NCBI GenBank assembly: GCA_036514995.1
Contig: DATBWB010000067.1
Span: 1 to 38,473, forward strand
Length of the DNA stretch: 38,473 nucleotides
DNA from: Candidatus Acidiferrales bacterium
GTDB lineage: Bacteria; Acidobacteriota; Terriglobia; Acidiferrales; DATBWB01
Direction of reading: 5' to 3'
Shown here: positions 27,253 through 35,118 of the stretch, piece by piece
Layout: each line of letters begins with the position of its first letter
Position numbering within the stretch: the stretch's first letter is position 1
Made by a program: the position numbers and the translations under genes
The notes under the pieces: model-generated
What the model was told of the DNA's origin: nothing
Databases searched by the model: none
What the model saw: the letters and a program-made list of their open reading frames with translations, nothing else

Positions 27253-28384
27253 GTTTTTCCTCCCGAGTTCGAATTCCACGACTGAGGCCTTTGGCCGTTC
27301 CTACCCAGATGTCGTCGCCTTGAAAATCGATAGCGAGTATATAGTTGTTGGCCGGGCCGGAAGGGGTAGTGAGAGAGGTCGTGTTGGCGGTGGTGAGAAT
27401 TTTCACTTCGCCCTCCGACCCCTCCGCCTTCCGGCGGTAGGTAATCCACGTCTTCCCGTCGAAATAGTTCAAGCCTTTGTCGGTGCACATCCACACTGCA
27501 TCTCCGCGGGCTTTGATGAAGTTCACAAAATTGCTGGCCAAGCCGCTGTCTTTTTCGAGAAAGCCCTGCCAGTGCCGGCCGTCGTAGCGGCTGACGCCAA
27601 AGTAGGTAGCTGCCCAAAGGATCTTGTTCTCGTAGCTGACGCTGGCAACCACGTCGTGGATCAGACCGCTATCGCGAAACAGCACAATTTCCATTTCTCC
27701 GTCCGGGTCGCGGTAGTCCTTCCAGCGCCCGGTCGCCACGTCATACTCGAGCACGCCGCCGCCCCAAACGGCAACGTACACCTTGCCGTCATTGACAGCG
27801 AGGTTGTAACACCAGATTTCATGCATGGGCGTGTTCCGCTCGTTGAAAAGTGCCCACTCCCCCGTGCGCGTATTTAGCCGGCTGAGGCCAGCGGCCGTGG
27901 CGGCCCACACGAATTCATCCTGAATCGCGACGGCGTAAACGACGTCGTTCGATAGGCCGCTGTTCAACTGCGTGAAAGTATCGAAGCGCCCTGCCGAAAA
28001 ACGGTTCAGGCCGCCCAGGGTTGCAACCCACAGGTCCCCCGTCTTGCGGTCCACTGCGAGCGACATGACGACGCGGTGGGCCAACCCGTCGGCAGGCCTG
28101 TAAATCCTCCAGGCGCCTTTTTCGTAGAGACCCAGTCCGTTTTCCGTTCCCACCCATACCCGATCATCCTCCACGCAAATCGCAAACACCTTGTTATCCG
28201 GCAGCCCGTCACCCACCGAAAAGTTTTCCCAGTGGCGGTAGATAGGGAGGTTGCCCCTCGGCTCCTGAACCCCCGGAGGCGAGCTCGGGACGGAAGGGCT
28301 GGCCACGGCATCTGCGCCATAGACCCAAGGAAGAGAGCCCCAGGCAGTGAAACAAAAAAGCAGAAGTGCGCCACGCATCGTCAT
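27224..28384 (-). CDS. exported two-component-regulator-type beta-propeller protein
   Basis: A 386-residue protein with a signal peptide (ALLLFCFTAWGSLPWVYGA) and about seven repeats of the Reg_prop type: VWVGTENGLGLY, LWVATLGGLNRF, VWAATAAGLSRLN, VYVAVWGGGVLEY, LWAATYFGVSRYD, VWMCTDKGLNYFD and IWVGTAKGLSR. Such repeats normally form the sensor half of hybrid two-component kinases. Here no membrane helix, kinase or DNA-binding domain follows, so this is a stand-alone periplasmic propeller. The ATG overlaps the stop of the upstream gene in an ATGA arrangement, showing translational coupling. It may sense or scaffold in the periplasm; the ligand is unknown. Confidence 0.85.
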   Translation of the reverse strand: MTMRGALLLFCFTAWGSLPWVYGADAVASPSVPSSPPGVQEPRGNLPIYRHWENFSVGDGLPDNKVFAICVEDDRVWVGTENGLGLYEKGAWRIYRPADGLAHRVVMSLAVDRKTGDLWVATLGGLNRFSAGRFDTFTQLNSGLSNDVVYAVAIQDEFVWAATAAGLSRLNTRTGEWALFNERNTPMHEIWCYNLAVNDGKVYVAVWGGGVLEYDVATGRWKDYRDPDGEMEIVLFRDSGLIHDVVASVSYENKILWAATYFGVSRYDGRHWQGFLEKDSGLASNFVNFIKARGDAVWMCTDKGLNYFDGKTWITYRRKAEGSEGEVKILTTANTTSLTTPSGPANNYILAIDFQGDDIWVGTAKGLSRGIRTREEKLGEDTRRSR

Positions 28385-30273
28385 AATGTTTTCAGATATT
28401 CGATAAGGTCGTTCAACTGATCTTTCGTCAAGTCCGAGGTGAAGCCATGCTTGTCATTCGGGTTGAAAATCGTCCAGATCTCCTCCAGGGTTTTTGCCGA
28501 GCCGTCGTGCAGATAGGGACCGGCTTCGTAAACGTTATTCAATTGGGGAGCTTCAAAGAAGCCCGGACTATCGTAAGGGTTGATGGTCCCGACGTCCGCT
28601 TGAATGGAGCTGGTGTAGTGCGGAGGCGTGTGACAGGAGAGGCAACTGGACATCTTCGGCAACGGGCTGCCGTCTTTCTTGGTAATTCGCTCGAAGATCA
28701 TCTTTCCACGCTGTTGAGCCGGCGTCAGCTTGCCATCGCGGCGGCGGTAGCGGTTGGGAGGGAGCGGGATGGCTTTCAGAAAGGTTACCAGGTCGCGAAG
28801 CTGGTCAGGGCGGTAGGCCTCCGAGCGGAATAGGAACTTGGACACACGCGGGCCGCACTGGGTTTCCAGATCAGGATTCGTCCCTCGCCACTTGTAAGGG
28901 GCAGTCTCGGCAATGCCCCGCAGCGTACGGTTCTCGACGATGTTGCGACCGAGGCCGTCGGGTTCCAAGTCATAAGCCAACCCGTCCAGATGATCCTCGG
29001 GATGGCAGGTCGAACAACTGAACTGTCTCTGAAACGAGGCGCTGGCGTTCTGGAAAAGTATCTCGCCCCGACGAAGAGCTGTGAGGCGCTTTGGCCCACC
29101 CAGATGAATTTCAGCGATGGACTGTCCGCCTGAGTTGGAGTCCACGCTGATGATGGAGATGGAATCCGATAGCCGGTTCGCCACGTACACGAAGCGCCCA
29201 TCGGCAGAAGCGGCCAATCCGCGAGGATCGCGGCCCACCGGGATACGTTTCCGGACGAATCTCGCGCTCAAGCTCAACAGGTTGGCATAGTTCTTCAGAT
29301 CCGCACGGGATGCGGTGGCAATGAGCGCGGCAAGCGCTCGCGCGTCCACCACTGTCACCACATCGGCCCCGCTTGAAGAAACGTAGGCATACCGCCCGTC
29401 AGGGGTGAAGGCGATTCCATAGGGGTTCGCAAAATAGCGGTCTATTTCGTCCAGCAGCACTTGGGCCGGCGGCGCTCCCGCCGGGAAGCGAACCATGCCC
29501 AGTCCGTGCGTGATGACCCAACCTTGAGCGACCTGCACCATGGGGTTGAGATTTTTGGGGCGCAGCAACGCCACTAAGAGGAAACCTCCTTCGGGGGAAT
29601 AGGCCACCGTGCGCAGCGTTGCCGCCCCGGGCAAGAATTCGCGTCGGATGACTCTTTGCGTCTTTGTGTCAATTACGGTGAGTTCGGAGACAGGCGGGGT
29701 CCGGAATGGCCCCGCATTGGGAAGCAAGTTGGCAACAGAAACGGTTTCCCCGTTGGGCGACAAGCTGAGGTGGTGGGGCGAACGACCGGCGGCCAGCCGC
29801 TTGATCTCCGAACCAGTTTTGGCGTCGATCACCGAGATGTCGTTACTGATGGAGTTTGCGACGTAAAGCGTGCTTCCGGTGCGGTCAATGGTCAACCCGG
29901 CAGGGCCGAAACCGGTTGGGAAGTTTTTCGTCACGCGCAGCTCGCGGGCGTTCACCACGCTGACCGTGTCCGACCAATGGTTGGTCACGTACAAGGTCTG
30001 GCCATCCGGGCTGAGAGCAATTCCTTTAGGCCGCTCGCCGACGGGCACCCGGCCGATGACGGTGCGGCGGTTCAGATCTACCACCGCAAGCGAATGACTA
30101 CCCTCGCAAACCACGTAGAGCCTGGCGCCATCAGGCGAAAGAACCAATTCCGTGGGCGACTGATAGACGACTGCCTGGAGACGACTCCCGGTTGACCGTG
30201 CTTGCGTGAAACCACAAGTCACGGCTGCGGCCAGCAGGGTTAAAGCCATTCGCCTTATCACGGTGGCGCTCAC
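28381..30273 (-). CDS. YVTN beta-propeller fused to a di-heme cytochrome c peroxidase/MauG-like domain
   Basis: A 630-residue exported protein. After a signal (ALTLLAAAVTCGFTQA) come YVTN-type propeller blades (SPDGARLYVVCEGSHSLAVVD, SPDGQTLYVTNHWSDTVSVVN, GSTLYVANSISNDISVID, DGRFVYVANRLSDSISIIS) to about residue 390. The C-terminal 230 residues contain two CxxCH hemes (CSTCHPEDH near 418, CLSCHTPPHY near 543) and the peroxidase-family ending APQLNNVYEAGPYLHDGSAKTLEEIW. Di-heme members reduce peroxide or, like MauG, oxidise residues of partner proteins; which applies here is not shown. GTG 30273 overlaps the upstream stop as GTGA, and the gene's own stop overlaps the next start as ATGA, so it sits inside a coupled operon. 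Confidence 0.9.
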   Translation of the reverse strand: MSATVIRRMALTLLAAAVTCGFTQARSTGSRLQAVVYQSPTELVLSPDGARLYVVCEGSHSLAVVDLNRRTVIGRVPVGERPKGIALSPDGQTLYVTNHWSDTVSVVNARELRVTKNFPTGFGPAGLTIDRTGSTLYVANSISNDISVIDAKTGSEIKRLAAGRSPHHLSLSPNGETVSVANLLPNAGPFRTPPVSELTVIDTKTQRVIRREFLPGAATLRTVAYSPEGGFLLVALLRPKNLNPMVQVAQGWVITHGLGMVRFPAGAPPAQVLLDEIDRYFANPYGIAFTPDGRYAYVSSSGADVVTVVDARALAALIATASRADLKNYANLLSLSARFVRKRIPVGRDPRGLAASADGRFVYVANRLSDSISIISVDSNSGGQSIAEIHLGGPKRLTALRRGEILFQNASASFQRQFSCSTCHPEDHLDGLAYDLEPDGLGRNIVENRTLRGIAETAPYKWRGTNPDLETQCGPRVSKFLFRSEAYRPDQLRDLVTFLKAIPLPPNRYRRRDGKLTPAQQRGKMIFERITKKDGSPLPKMSSCLSCHTPPHYTSSIQADVGTINPYDSPGFFEAPQLNNVYEAGPYLHDGSAKTLEEIWTIFNPNDKHGFTSDLTKDQLNDLIEYLKTL

Positions 30274-31979
30274 TTGACTCCTGCCGCCGGTCCCCGCCCT
30301 GGCGAGGCCGGCTCAACGATGGTGAGGATTTGATCAGCGCGAACGTTGCTGAGTTCTTGCACCGTTCCGGTGGGCCAGCGGACGGTGAGATGCTCCACCA
30401 CAGCCTGCGACCCCAGACCAAAATGGGCACGAGGATCGTTGGAGGAGAGGTAACCCGAAGCAGGCTGTATCTGGACAAGCTGCTTCTTCCCGCCAGTCTC
30501 CAGCTCGACACGTGCTCCTAAAGCGCCACGATTGCTGCGAGTGCCCACCAACTTCACCATGAGCCAGTGCTGCTGATTTCCGCCATCGTTGCGGAGCAGG
30601 ATCCCGCGGCTGCCAAGATTCACTATATAGACATCAACGTCGCCATCGTTGTCGTAGTCAGCGAAGCAGGCGCCCCGTCCCACGGTCTTGGTCTGGAAGA
30701 AGGCGCCGGCACCGGAGGCTGCGTCCGAAAAGGTTCCGTCTCGGTTGTTGCGCAACAGCGAGTGTTCCTGCGTAATGAGATGGTGCAGGCCGCCATTCAC
30801 AACGAAGATATCTTTCCAGCCGTCGTTGTCGTAGTCGAAAAAGGTGGTGCCCCAACCCACGTATTGACCCGAGATGCGAGCCACCCCGCTGGGAGCCGTC
30901 TTATCTTCAAAGAAGCGCTCGTTTGGCAACCAACGGTAAAGCCGGTGGTAGCGCAGGTCAGAGACAAAGAGGTCCAGATGTTCATCGTTATCGTAGTCGG
31001 CAAACACCGGTCCCATGGCCGAGGTGGCTTCCCCGTTCTCCCCATAGGCCACGCCTTGCTCAAGCGCCGCGTCCGTGAATGTGCCGTCATGGTTGTTGCG
31101 GAAGAGAAAACTTCTCATGGCATCGTTCGCCACGTAGATGTCGGCATAGCCATCCTCATCAAAATCGGCAGATGCCACGCCCATCGCCCGACCCTCGGGG
31201 TTATAGATCCCCGACTTGCGGGTCACATCGGTAAAAGTGCCGTCGCCGTTGTTGTGGTAGAGAATGTCAGCCTCGCCTTCATAACTGAGCGGCCCGGGGA
31301 AGTTGTCCGGCGAGTAGTAGTTCTTGTAATCGGGATCAAACTTGAGGTAATTGCCGACGTACAGGTCGAGGTAGCCGTCGTTGTCGTAATCGAAGAACAC
31401 CGCCCCGACGCCAAAAGCGGTATCACCAACACCTGCGCGCGCGGTGACGTCAGTGAAAGTTCCATCGCCATTGTTGTGATACAGGGTGTTGCGGCCGTAG
31501 TTCGTGACATAGAGATCGGCGAAGCCGTCGTTGTCATAGTCCGCCACCGCGACTCCCATCCCATAGCCGCGGTCATCCGCTCTGGTCTCTCTCGTAACGT
31601 CGCTGAATGTGCCATTGCCGTTGTTGCGGTACAGCCGATCCGTAAAGCCTTGCTTCGGCCAACCCGGCGGAGGCACCGTGCCGGTGATGCCTCTTAGGTA
31701 GGTACCGTTCACCAGATATAGGTCCAACAGAGCGTCGTTGTTATAGTCAATCCAGCCGCAACCCGCGCCCGTTGCTTCAACAATGTTGGACAACATCTCC
31801 TCACCGAAGGTATGGCGGAAATCAATGCGCGCTGCCTCGGTGACGTCGGTGAAGGTGACGGGAGACACAGATGGCGCACCGCCCTGACCCTGTGCCGCCA
31901 CCCAGCTAACAAGCAGCACAAAGAGCAAGCTGGGGGTTTGCGCTACCCAGGTTACTGCCGCACGGCACTGGAGTCTCAC
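30270..31979 (-). CDS. CRTAC1-family protein of the redox operon (VCBS repeats + ASPIC/UnbV)
   Basis: A 569-residue exported protein with a Sec signal (LLFVLLVSWVAAQGQ) and VCBS repeats with calcium loops (WIDYNNDALLDLY, ADYDNDGFADLY, FFDYDNDGYLDLY, ADFDEDGYADIY, ADYDNDEHLDLF, FFDYDNDGWKDIF, ADYDNDGDVDVY). It ends in ASPIC/UnbV (GTRSNRGALGARVEL, QPASGYLSSNDPRAHFGLG, LTVRWPTGTVQEL). GTG 31979 is three bases after the previous stop with AGGAG seven bases upstream, and its own stop overlaps the next start (GTGA). It is more compact than the convergent pair at 16-20 kb and lacks their ETTG-FLVNG spacing in places, so it is a separate subfamily member. Probably a periplasmic or outer-surface partner of the cytochrome proteins in the operon. 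Confidence 0.9.
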   Translation of the reverse strand: MRLQCRAAVTWVAQTPSLLFVLLVSWVAAQGQGGAPSVSPVTFTDVTEAARIDFRHTFGEEMLSNIVEATGAGCGWIDYNNDALLDLYLVNGTYLRGITGTVPPPGWPKQGFTDRLYRNNGNGTFSDVTRETRADDRGYGMGVAVADYDNDGFADLYVTNYGRNTLYHNNGDGTFTDVTARAGVGDTAFGVGAVFFDYDNDGYLDLYVGNYLKFDPDYKNYYSPDNFPGPLSYEGEADILYHNNGDGTFTDVTRKSGIYNPEGRAMGVASADFDEDGYADIYVANDAMRSFLFRNNHDGTFTDAALEQGVAYGENGEATSAMGPVFADYDNDEHLDLFVSDLRYHRLYRWLPNERFFEDKTAPSGVARISGQYVGWGTTFFDYDNDGWKDIFVVNGGLHHLITQEHSLLRNNRDGTFSDAASGAGAFFQTKTVGRGACFADYDNDGDVDVYIVNLGSRGILLRNDGGNQQHWLMVKLVGTRSNRGALGARVELETGGKKQLVQIQPASGYLSSNDPRAHFGLGSQAVVEHLTVRWPTGTVQELSNVRADQILTIVEPASPGRGPAAGVK

Positions 31980-31982
31980 AGC

Positions 31983-33491
31983 CTACTCCTGTTGTTGAGC
32001 GACCCTTTCAGGCGTTCCCTGGCCTGTCAGCCGAAAAGGAACATCCTTGCGTGACAGAATCTGAGGAACCGTGTTCTCTGGAGCCAAGGCCCGATCCTCG
32101 TGACATCCCACACAGGCTCGATTTTCGCCCGGCCTTACCCAGAACCAACTCTTTTGGGCAGCCAGGGGACGCTCGCTCGCATCGAGCAGCTCCAGCCGCA
32201 ACGGCGTGTCGGCCGGCACCTCCAAGAAAAATGAACCATCCGCAGCGACAGGTGCCACTCCCAAGATTCGGATGCCACCGGCCACCTCGTCTTGCGCCAG
32301 CACACGGACCTTCTGGATGGCTCCCGGAACCAGGCGCTCGGTGGAGGAAAGATAGCTATTCAAGCCAATGAGGGTTCCAGTCTTTTTGCTCCGATTGAGA
32401 ATGCTGGGAAACAACCGCGGCTGCGGGTGCGCTGCCACGGGCACCGCGTCGAAACTGTGCAGGCGGGGATGGCGATACATCAGCCGGCCCGGGCCACTTT
32501 TGGTGCGCTCCAGATGACGGAGTTCATACCTGCTAGGGTGGGTGGCGCTTCTGCTGCCCGTGCGACCCGGCCGCCAGGCAACGACGAACTCATCATGCCG
32601 GAGTGGTTGCACAGAGAGATAAAGACCTTCTGCACCGCCAAAAACGGAGTTGCCTTGAGATCCGCGGGCAATCTCTGCCAGGGCCCCAGCGGAGGCGTCC
32701 GTGTAGCTGGATTTGATAAAGACAATCGAACCATCTTCCGTCTCACGAGCCGTAGTTCGGGCAACGTTGGGGTCGTGTTCACAGCGCAGAGAAGCCAAGC
32801 CAGTCCCATCGGGCCAAACCGTATAGAGTTCCACCGAGCTTCCGTTTTGCGAACCGCCCCACGAGTGGCGTCCCAGCAAGAGCAGCCGGCCATCACGCAG
32901 GACAGAAGCCAGTTCGAAGGAAGTCCGTCCAAACGTGATCGGATGGGCGCCACTGCCGTCGCGCTGTGCGACCCGAACCCGCCCCTGCGGTCGGTTTCCT
33001 GCCCAGCGTACTTGTGTAAAGGCAATCCTGTTTCCCGGCAGGTAGGCTGGTTTCAGGCAATCCCCGGCGCAAGACGTCAGTCGTCGTTTGCGCCGCCCGT
33101 CCACCGCCATTTCCCATATCTGCCAAGAGTCTCGCTTGGCGCGACGGCCGGCGAACAAAATGGATTTCCCATCGAAGGAGACTTGGGGATCGGCAGCACT
33201 CCAAAAATCCGGTGTGAGTGACAGGACCTTGCCCCCCTGTTCCGGAGGAGTGAACAAAACAATACGACTGCCGCGCGGAAATCGGTCTTTATCGGCTATC
33301 GCGTTCAGAGCAGCCACTTCCGGAGCTTGGACGAAAACCCATGGCAAACCATCGCCCGAACCGGGCTGGCGCGATCTCTCCTGCGCCACGGAGAGGAACG
33401 CAGCCACAAGCAATAGACCGGCGAGGCGGAGGTTCGAAACCAACACGGGATCACACGGCCGATTGTCTGGACGCCCCCGCGGGCCAGCCAT
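31983..33491 (-). CDS. HzsA-like exported propeller with single C-terminal heme
   Basis: A 502-residue protein. A hydrophobic signal (NLRLAGLLLVAAFLSVAQ) is followed by TolB/WD40-like blades (SFDGKSILFAGRRAKRDSWQ, PGNRIAFTQVRWAGN, DGRLLLLGRHSWGG). After a beta-rich domain (RILGVAPVAADGSFFLEVPA, LRLELLDASERPLA) there is one CxxCH, ENRACVGCHEDRALAPEN, with the heme motif at residues 460-464. The propeller plus this last segment resembles the alpha subunit of hydrazine synthase and the wider HzsA-related group, which is common outside anammox bacteria. The full heme set of true HzsA is absent, so hydrazine synthesis is unlikely. It is the first gene of the operon and lies 67 bases from the predicted transcription start. 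ATG 33491 is used, although no strong ribosome site is visible. Confidence 0.82.
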   Translation of the reverse strand: MAGPRGRPDNRPCDPVLVSNLRLAGLLLVAAFLSVAQERSRQPGSGDGLPWVFVQAPEVAALNAIADKDRFPRGSRIVLFTPPEQGGKVLSLTPDFWSAADPQVSFDGKSILFAGRRAKRDSWQIWEMAVDGRRKRRLTSCAGDCLKPAYLPGNRIAFTQVRWAGNRPQGRVRVAQRDGSGAHPITFGRTSFELASVLRDGRLLLLGRHSWGGSQNGSSVELYTVWPDGTGLASLRCEHDPNVARTTARETEDGSIVFIKSSYTDASAGALAEIARGSQGNSVFGGAEGLYLSVQPLRHDEFVVAWRPGRTGSRSATHPSRYELRHLERTKSGPGRLMYRHPRLHSFDAVPVAAHPQPRLFPSILNRSKKTGTLIGLNSYLSSTERLVPGAIQKVRVLAQDEVAGGIRILGVAPVAADGSFFLEVPADTPLRLELLDASERPLAAQKSWFWVRPGENRACVGCHEDRALAPENTVPQILSRKDVPFRLTGQGTPERVAQQQE

Positions 33492-33564
33492 TCGGTGTCA
33501 GAGTCCAGGGAAGAAATTCCTTCTTCTCCCCTTTGCCGGGTAAGCAATCGCCGAGGGCGAGGGC

Positions 33565-33594
33565 AAGATAGGTGGAAAAGGGCAGGACTGTCCA
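33565..33594 (-). promoter_or_regulatory. predicted promoter of the HzsA-like/CRTAC1/YVTN operon
   Basis: On the minus strand TGGACA (33594-33589, five of six) and TATCTT (33570-33565, four of six) are 18 bases apart. The implied start near 33558 puts the FNR-like box centre about 64 bases upstream, a class I activator position. Confidence 0.42.
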
Positions 33595-33601
33595 TGATGC
33601 C

Positions 33602-33629
33602 GGTCAAGAAAATTCTTGACCAAGGTTAA
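33602..33629. promoter_or_regulatory. FNR-like box next to a perfect 20-base palindrome
   Basis: GGTCAAGAAAATTCTTGACC (33602-33621) is a perfect inverted repeat with a two-base centre. Overlapping it, TTGACCAAGGTTAA (33616-33629) is an FNR-type site: TTGAC, four bases, GTTAA, close to the TTGAT-N4-ATCAA consensus. Both lie between the Crp/Fnr regulator gene and the operon it precedes. The regulator's recognition helix has the E-x-x-S-R pattern that reads TTGA half-sites. Confidence 0.55.
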
Positions 33630-33662
33630 GATTCGCTTCTGGCCGCAAGATTTTGCAATGGA

Positions 33663-34376
33663 TCAGAGGCGGGATGCTTCTCGCAGCCGGGCTAGGTCGC
33701 GTACAGAGACTTCGCGGCGGTGGAGCTCGATCAGATGCTCATTTTCGAAAGCGTGAAGGGTACGGCTGATGGTTTCGGGCGAAAGCTCAAGGACCTCCCC
33801 AAGCTCCAAGCGGGAGAGGGGCAGTTCAAAAGCGGCTGGCCGCTCGGCGACTGCCGCACCGTCAGACAGAAGCTGTAGCAATAGGGTAGCCACTCTTTTG
33901 CGGGCACTCTTAAAACTTAGCTCCGCCACCTCGTTGCGCGTCCGCACCACTTCTCCTACCAAAAACCGGATCATTCCCAATGCGCTTTCGGCGTTGTTGC
34001 GGAGGAATCGGCAGAACTCGTCCCGCGGAGCCGAACAAAGGTTGCAGTCCTGCAGCACTACCGCGGTAAGAGGATAGCGATCTTGCGCCAGGGACTCGAA
34101 ACCGAAGAAATCACCGGGAAAGAGTACCCGCACGATGCGGTCTTTCCCATTTTCCAGAGACTTCAGGACTTTGATAACGCCGGAGCGCACCGCAAAAATG
34201 TGCTGGGCGGCACCACCCTCGGAAAACAGAATCTGGTTGCGGCGGTAAAGTCCCAAGCTCATGACGCAGGCGACCTTACCGGCTTGCTCGGAGGAGAGAT
34301 GGGCGAACAACGGCGAGCGCAGGACAGGACAACCCGTACATTTTGCGTTCCCTCGCAAATAGTGACCAGGGCTCAC
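33663..34376 (-). CDS. Crp/Fnr-family transcriptional regulator
   Basis: A 237-residue protein. The cyclic-nucleotide-binding-like beta-roll spans about residues 23-150 (ILFSEGGAAQHIFAVRSGVIKV, GDFFGFESLAQDRYPLTAVV), then a dimer helix and a winged helix-turn-helix. The recognition helix SPETISRTL has Glu201, Ser204 and Arg205, the E-x-x-S-R triad by which FNR reads TTGA. The N-terminus has a CTGC pair (Cys13, Cys16), with further Cys at 37 and near 111-122; the third FNR cluster Cys after CxxC is missing. Iron-sulfur sensing is therefore possible but not certain; heme or redox-thiol sensing are alternatives. It is oriented like the operon below it and separated from it by 171 bases holding the FNR-like box. 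Confidence 0.9.
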   Translation of the reverse strand: MSPGHYLRGNAKCTGCPVLRSPLFAHLSSEQAGKVACVMSLGLYRRNQILFSEGGAAQHIFAVRSGVIKVLKSLENGKDRIVRVLFPGDFFGFESLAQDRYPLTAVVLQDCNLCSAPRDEFCRFLRNNAESALGMIRFLVGEVVRTRNEVAELSFKSARKRVATLLLQLLSDGAAVAERPAAFELPLSRLELGEVLELSPETISRTLHAFENEHLIELHRREVSVRDLARLREASRL

Positions 34377-34383
34377 GACACCA

Positions 34384-34413
34384 TATATACCGCAGGTTGG
34401 GTGGCCCGGACAA
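34384..34413 (-). promoter_or_regulatory. promoter of the Crp/Fnr gene, possibly giving leaderless mRNA
   Basis: TTGTCC (34413-34408) and TATATA (34389-34384) on the minus strand are 18 bases apart. The implied start falls at about 34377, immediately before the GTG at 34376, and there is no Shine-Dalgarno sequence in between. Confidence 0.4.
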
Positions 34414-34895
34414 GGGAATCCGCCAACGACCAGGCTGTCTGGCGTCTTGATCCCCTTTCGCGTGCAGTCTTCAATGGCGGGATGGAAGGTGCGCGCGCCG
34501 TTAAGGAGAGGGCTGTCGCCAACCGAATCGTGAGTGGCCCTGGACTGCTCGCATGACCCACTATCATTACGATGGGAGTGCGGGCCAGAGCATTTTCCGG
34601 TGATGCAAAGCGTCAGCTACAGTCCGTATGCTTTCGGGACGCCCCAAGGCCATCGGGACCATTGCAAGATTTCATCAGTACCTACAGGAATTAAGAGATC
34701 GCGTATAGAATTTTGTAGAAATATGAGCGTTCACAGGCGGCTGCGAGGTCACAAGCCTGTGCATGGGACCCGATTAGGTCCGGATTTCGATCCTGCCTCA
34801 TGCTGGGAAGTTCGCCGCACCGGCTGTCGAAATTCTCGGCGGAAAAATTCAGCACCCACAATCGCACCAAAATAGGCGACTTGGGCATTTTCTTC
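34414..34895. other. intergenic region without a convincing gene
   Basis: This is most of the 742-base divergent gap between the regulator and the receptor genes. Open frames here (for example 34534-34875 plus and 34691-34939 minus) have no ribosome site, no recognisable domain and irregular composition. I see no repeat array or RNA gene. Lower GC content toward its right end fits a promoter region. Confidence 0.6.
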
Positions 34896-34924
34896 TTGAC
34901 AAGAACCGCATAGCATTGTAAAAA
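34893..34924 (+). promoter_or_regulatory. promoter of the TonB-dependent receptor with an embedded palindrome
   Basis: TTGACA (34896-34901) is a perfect -35. TAAAAA (34919-34924) follows after 17 bases, or TGTAAA (34917-34922) after 15. The -35 lies inside the inverted repeat TTCTTGACAAGAA (34893-34905), whose TTCTTGAC half also occurs in the palindrome at 33602. The leader to the ATG would be about 188 bases. Confidence 0.5.
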
Positions 34925-35118
34925 GCGAGCACGTTTCACTGGGCCGAGTTATGGCGGAATTTTATCTTTCCTACGAAGACGTTCATTCCTTTTTGTGTAA
35001 GACCGGGCCACGCGAGAATCCTAAGACCACGGGGTTTGGGCCTTACGTCCTTACTAGCTGGACTCTTTGAACTTGATCGGGTCTGAGCTTTTTGAAATCC
35101 GTTGCTGAGGGGTCACAT

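Noticed and set aside
31983-33491. True hydrazine synthase alpha subunit and anammox metabolism
   Set aside because: Only one CxxCH is present and no beta/gamma subunit or anammox genes accompany it; similar HzsA-related proteins occur widely.
34951-35070. A 39-codon open frame in the receptor leader beginning MAEFYLSYEDV
   Set aside because: No ribosome site of note, and frames of this length arise by chance. It may be an upstream leader peptide, but nothing supports translation.
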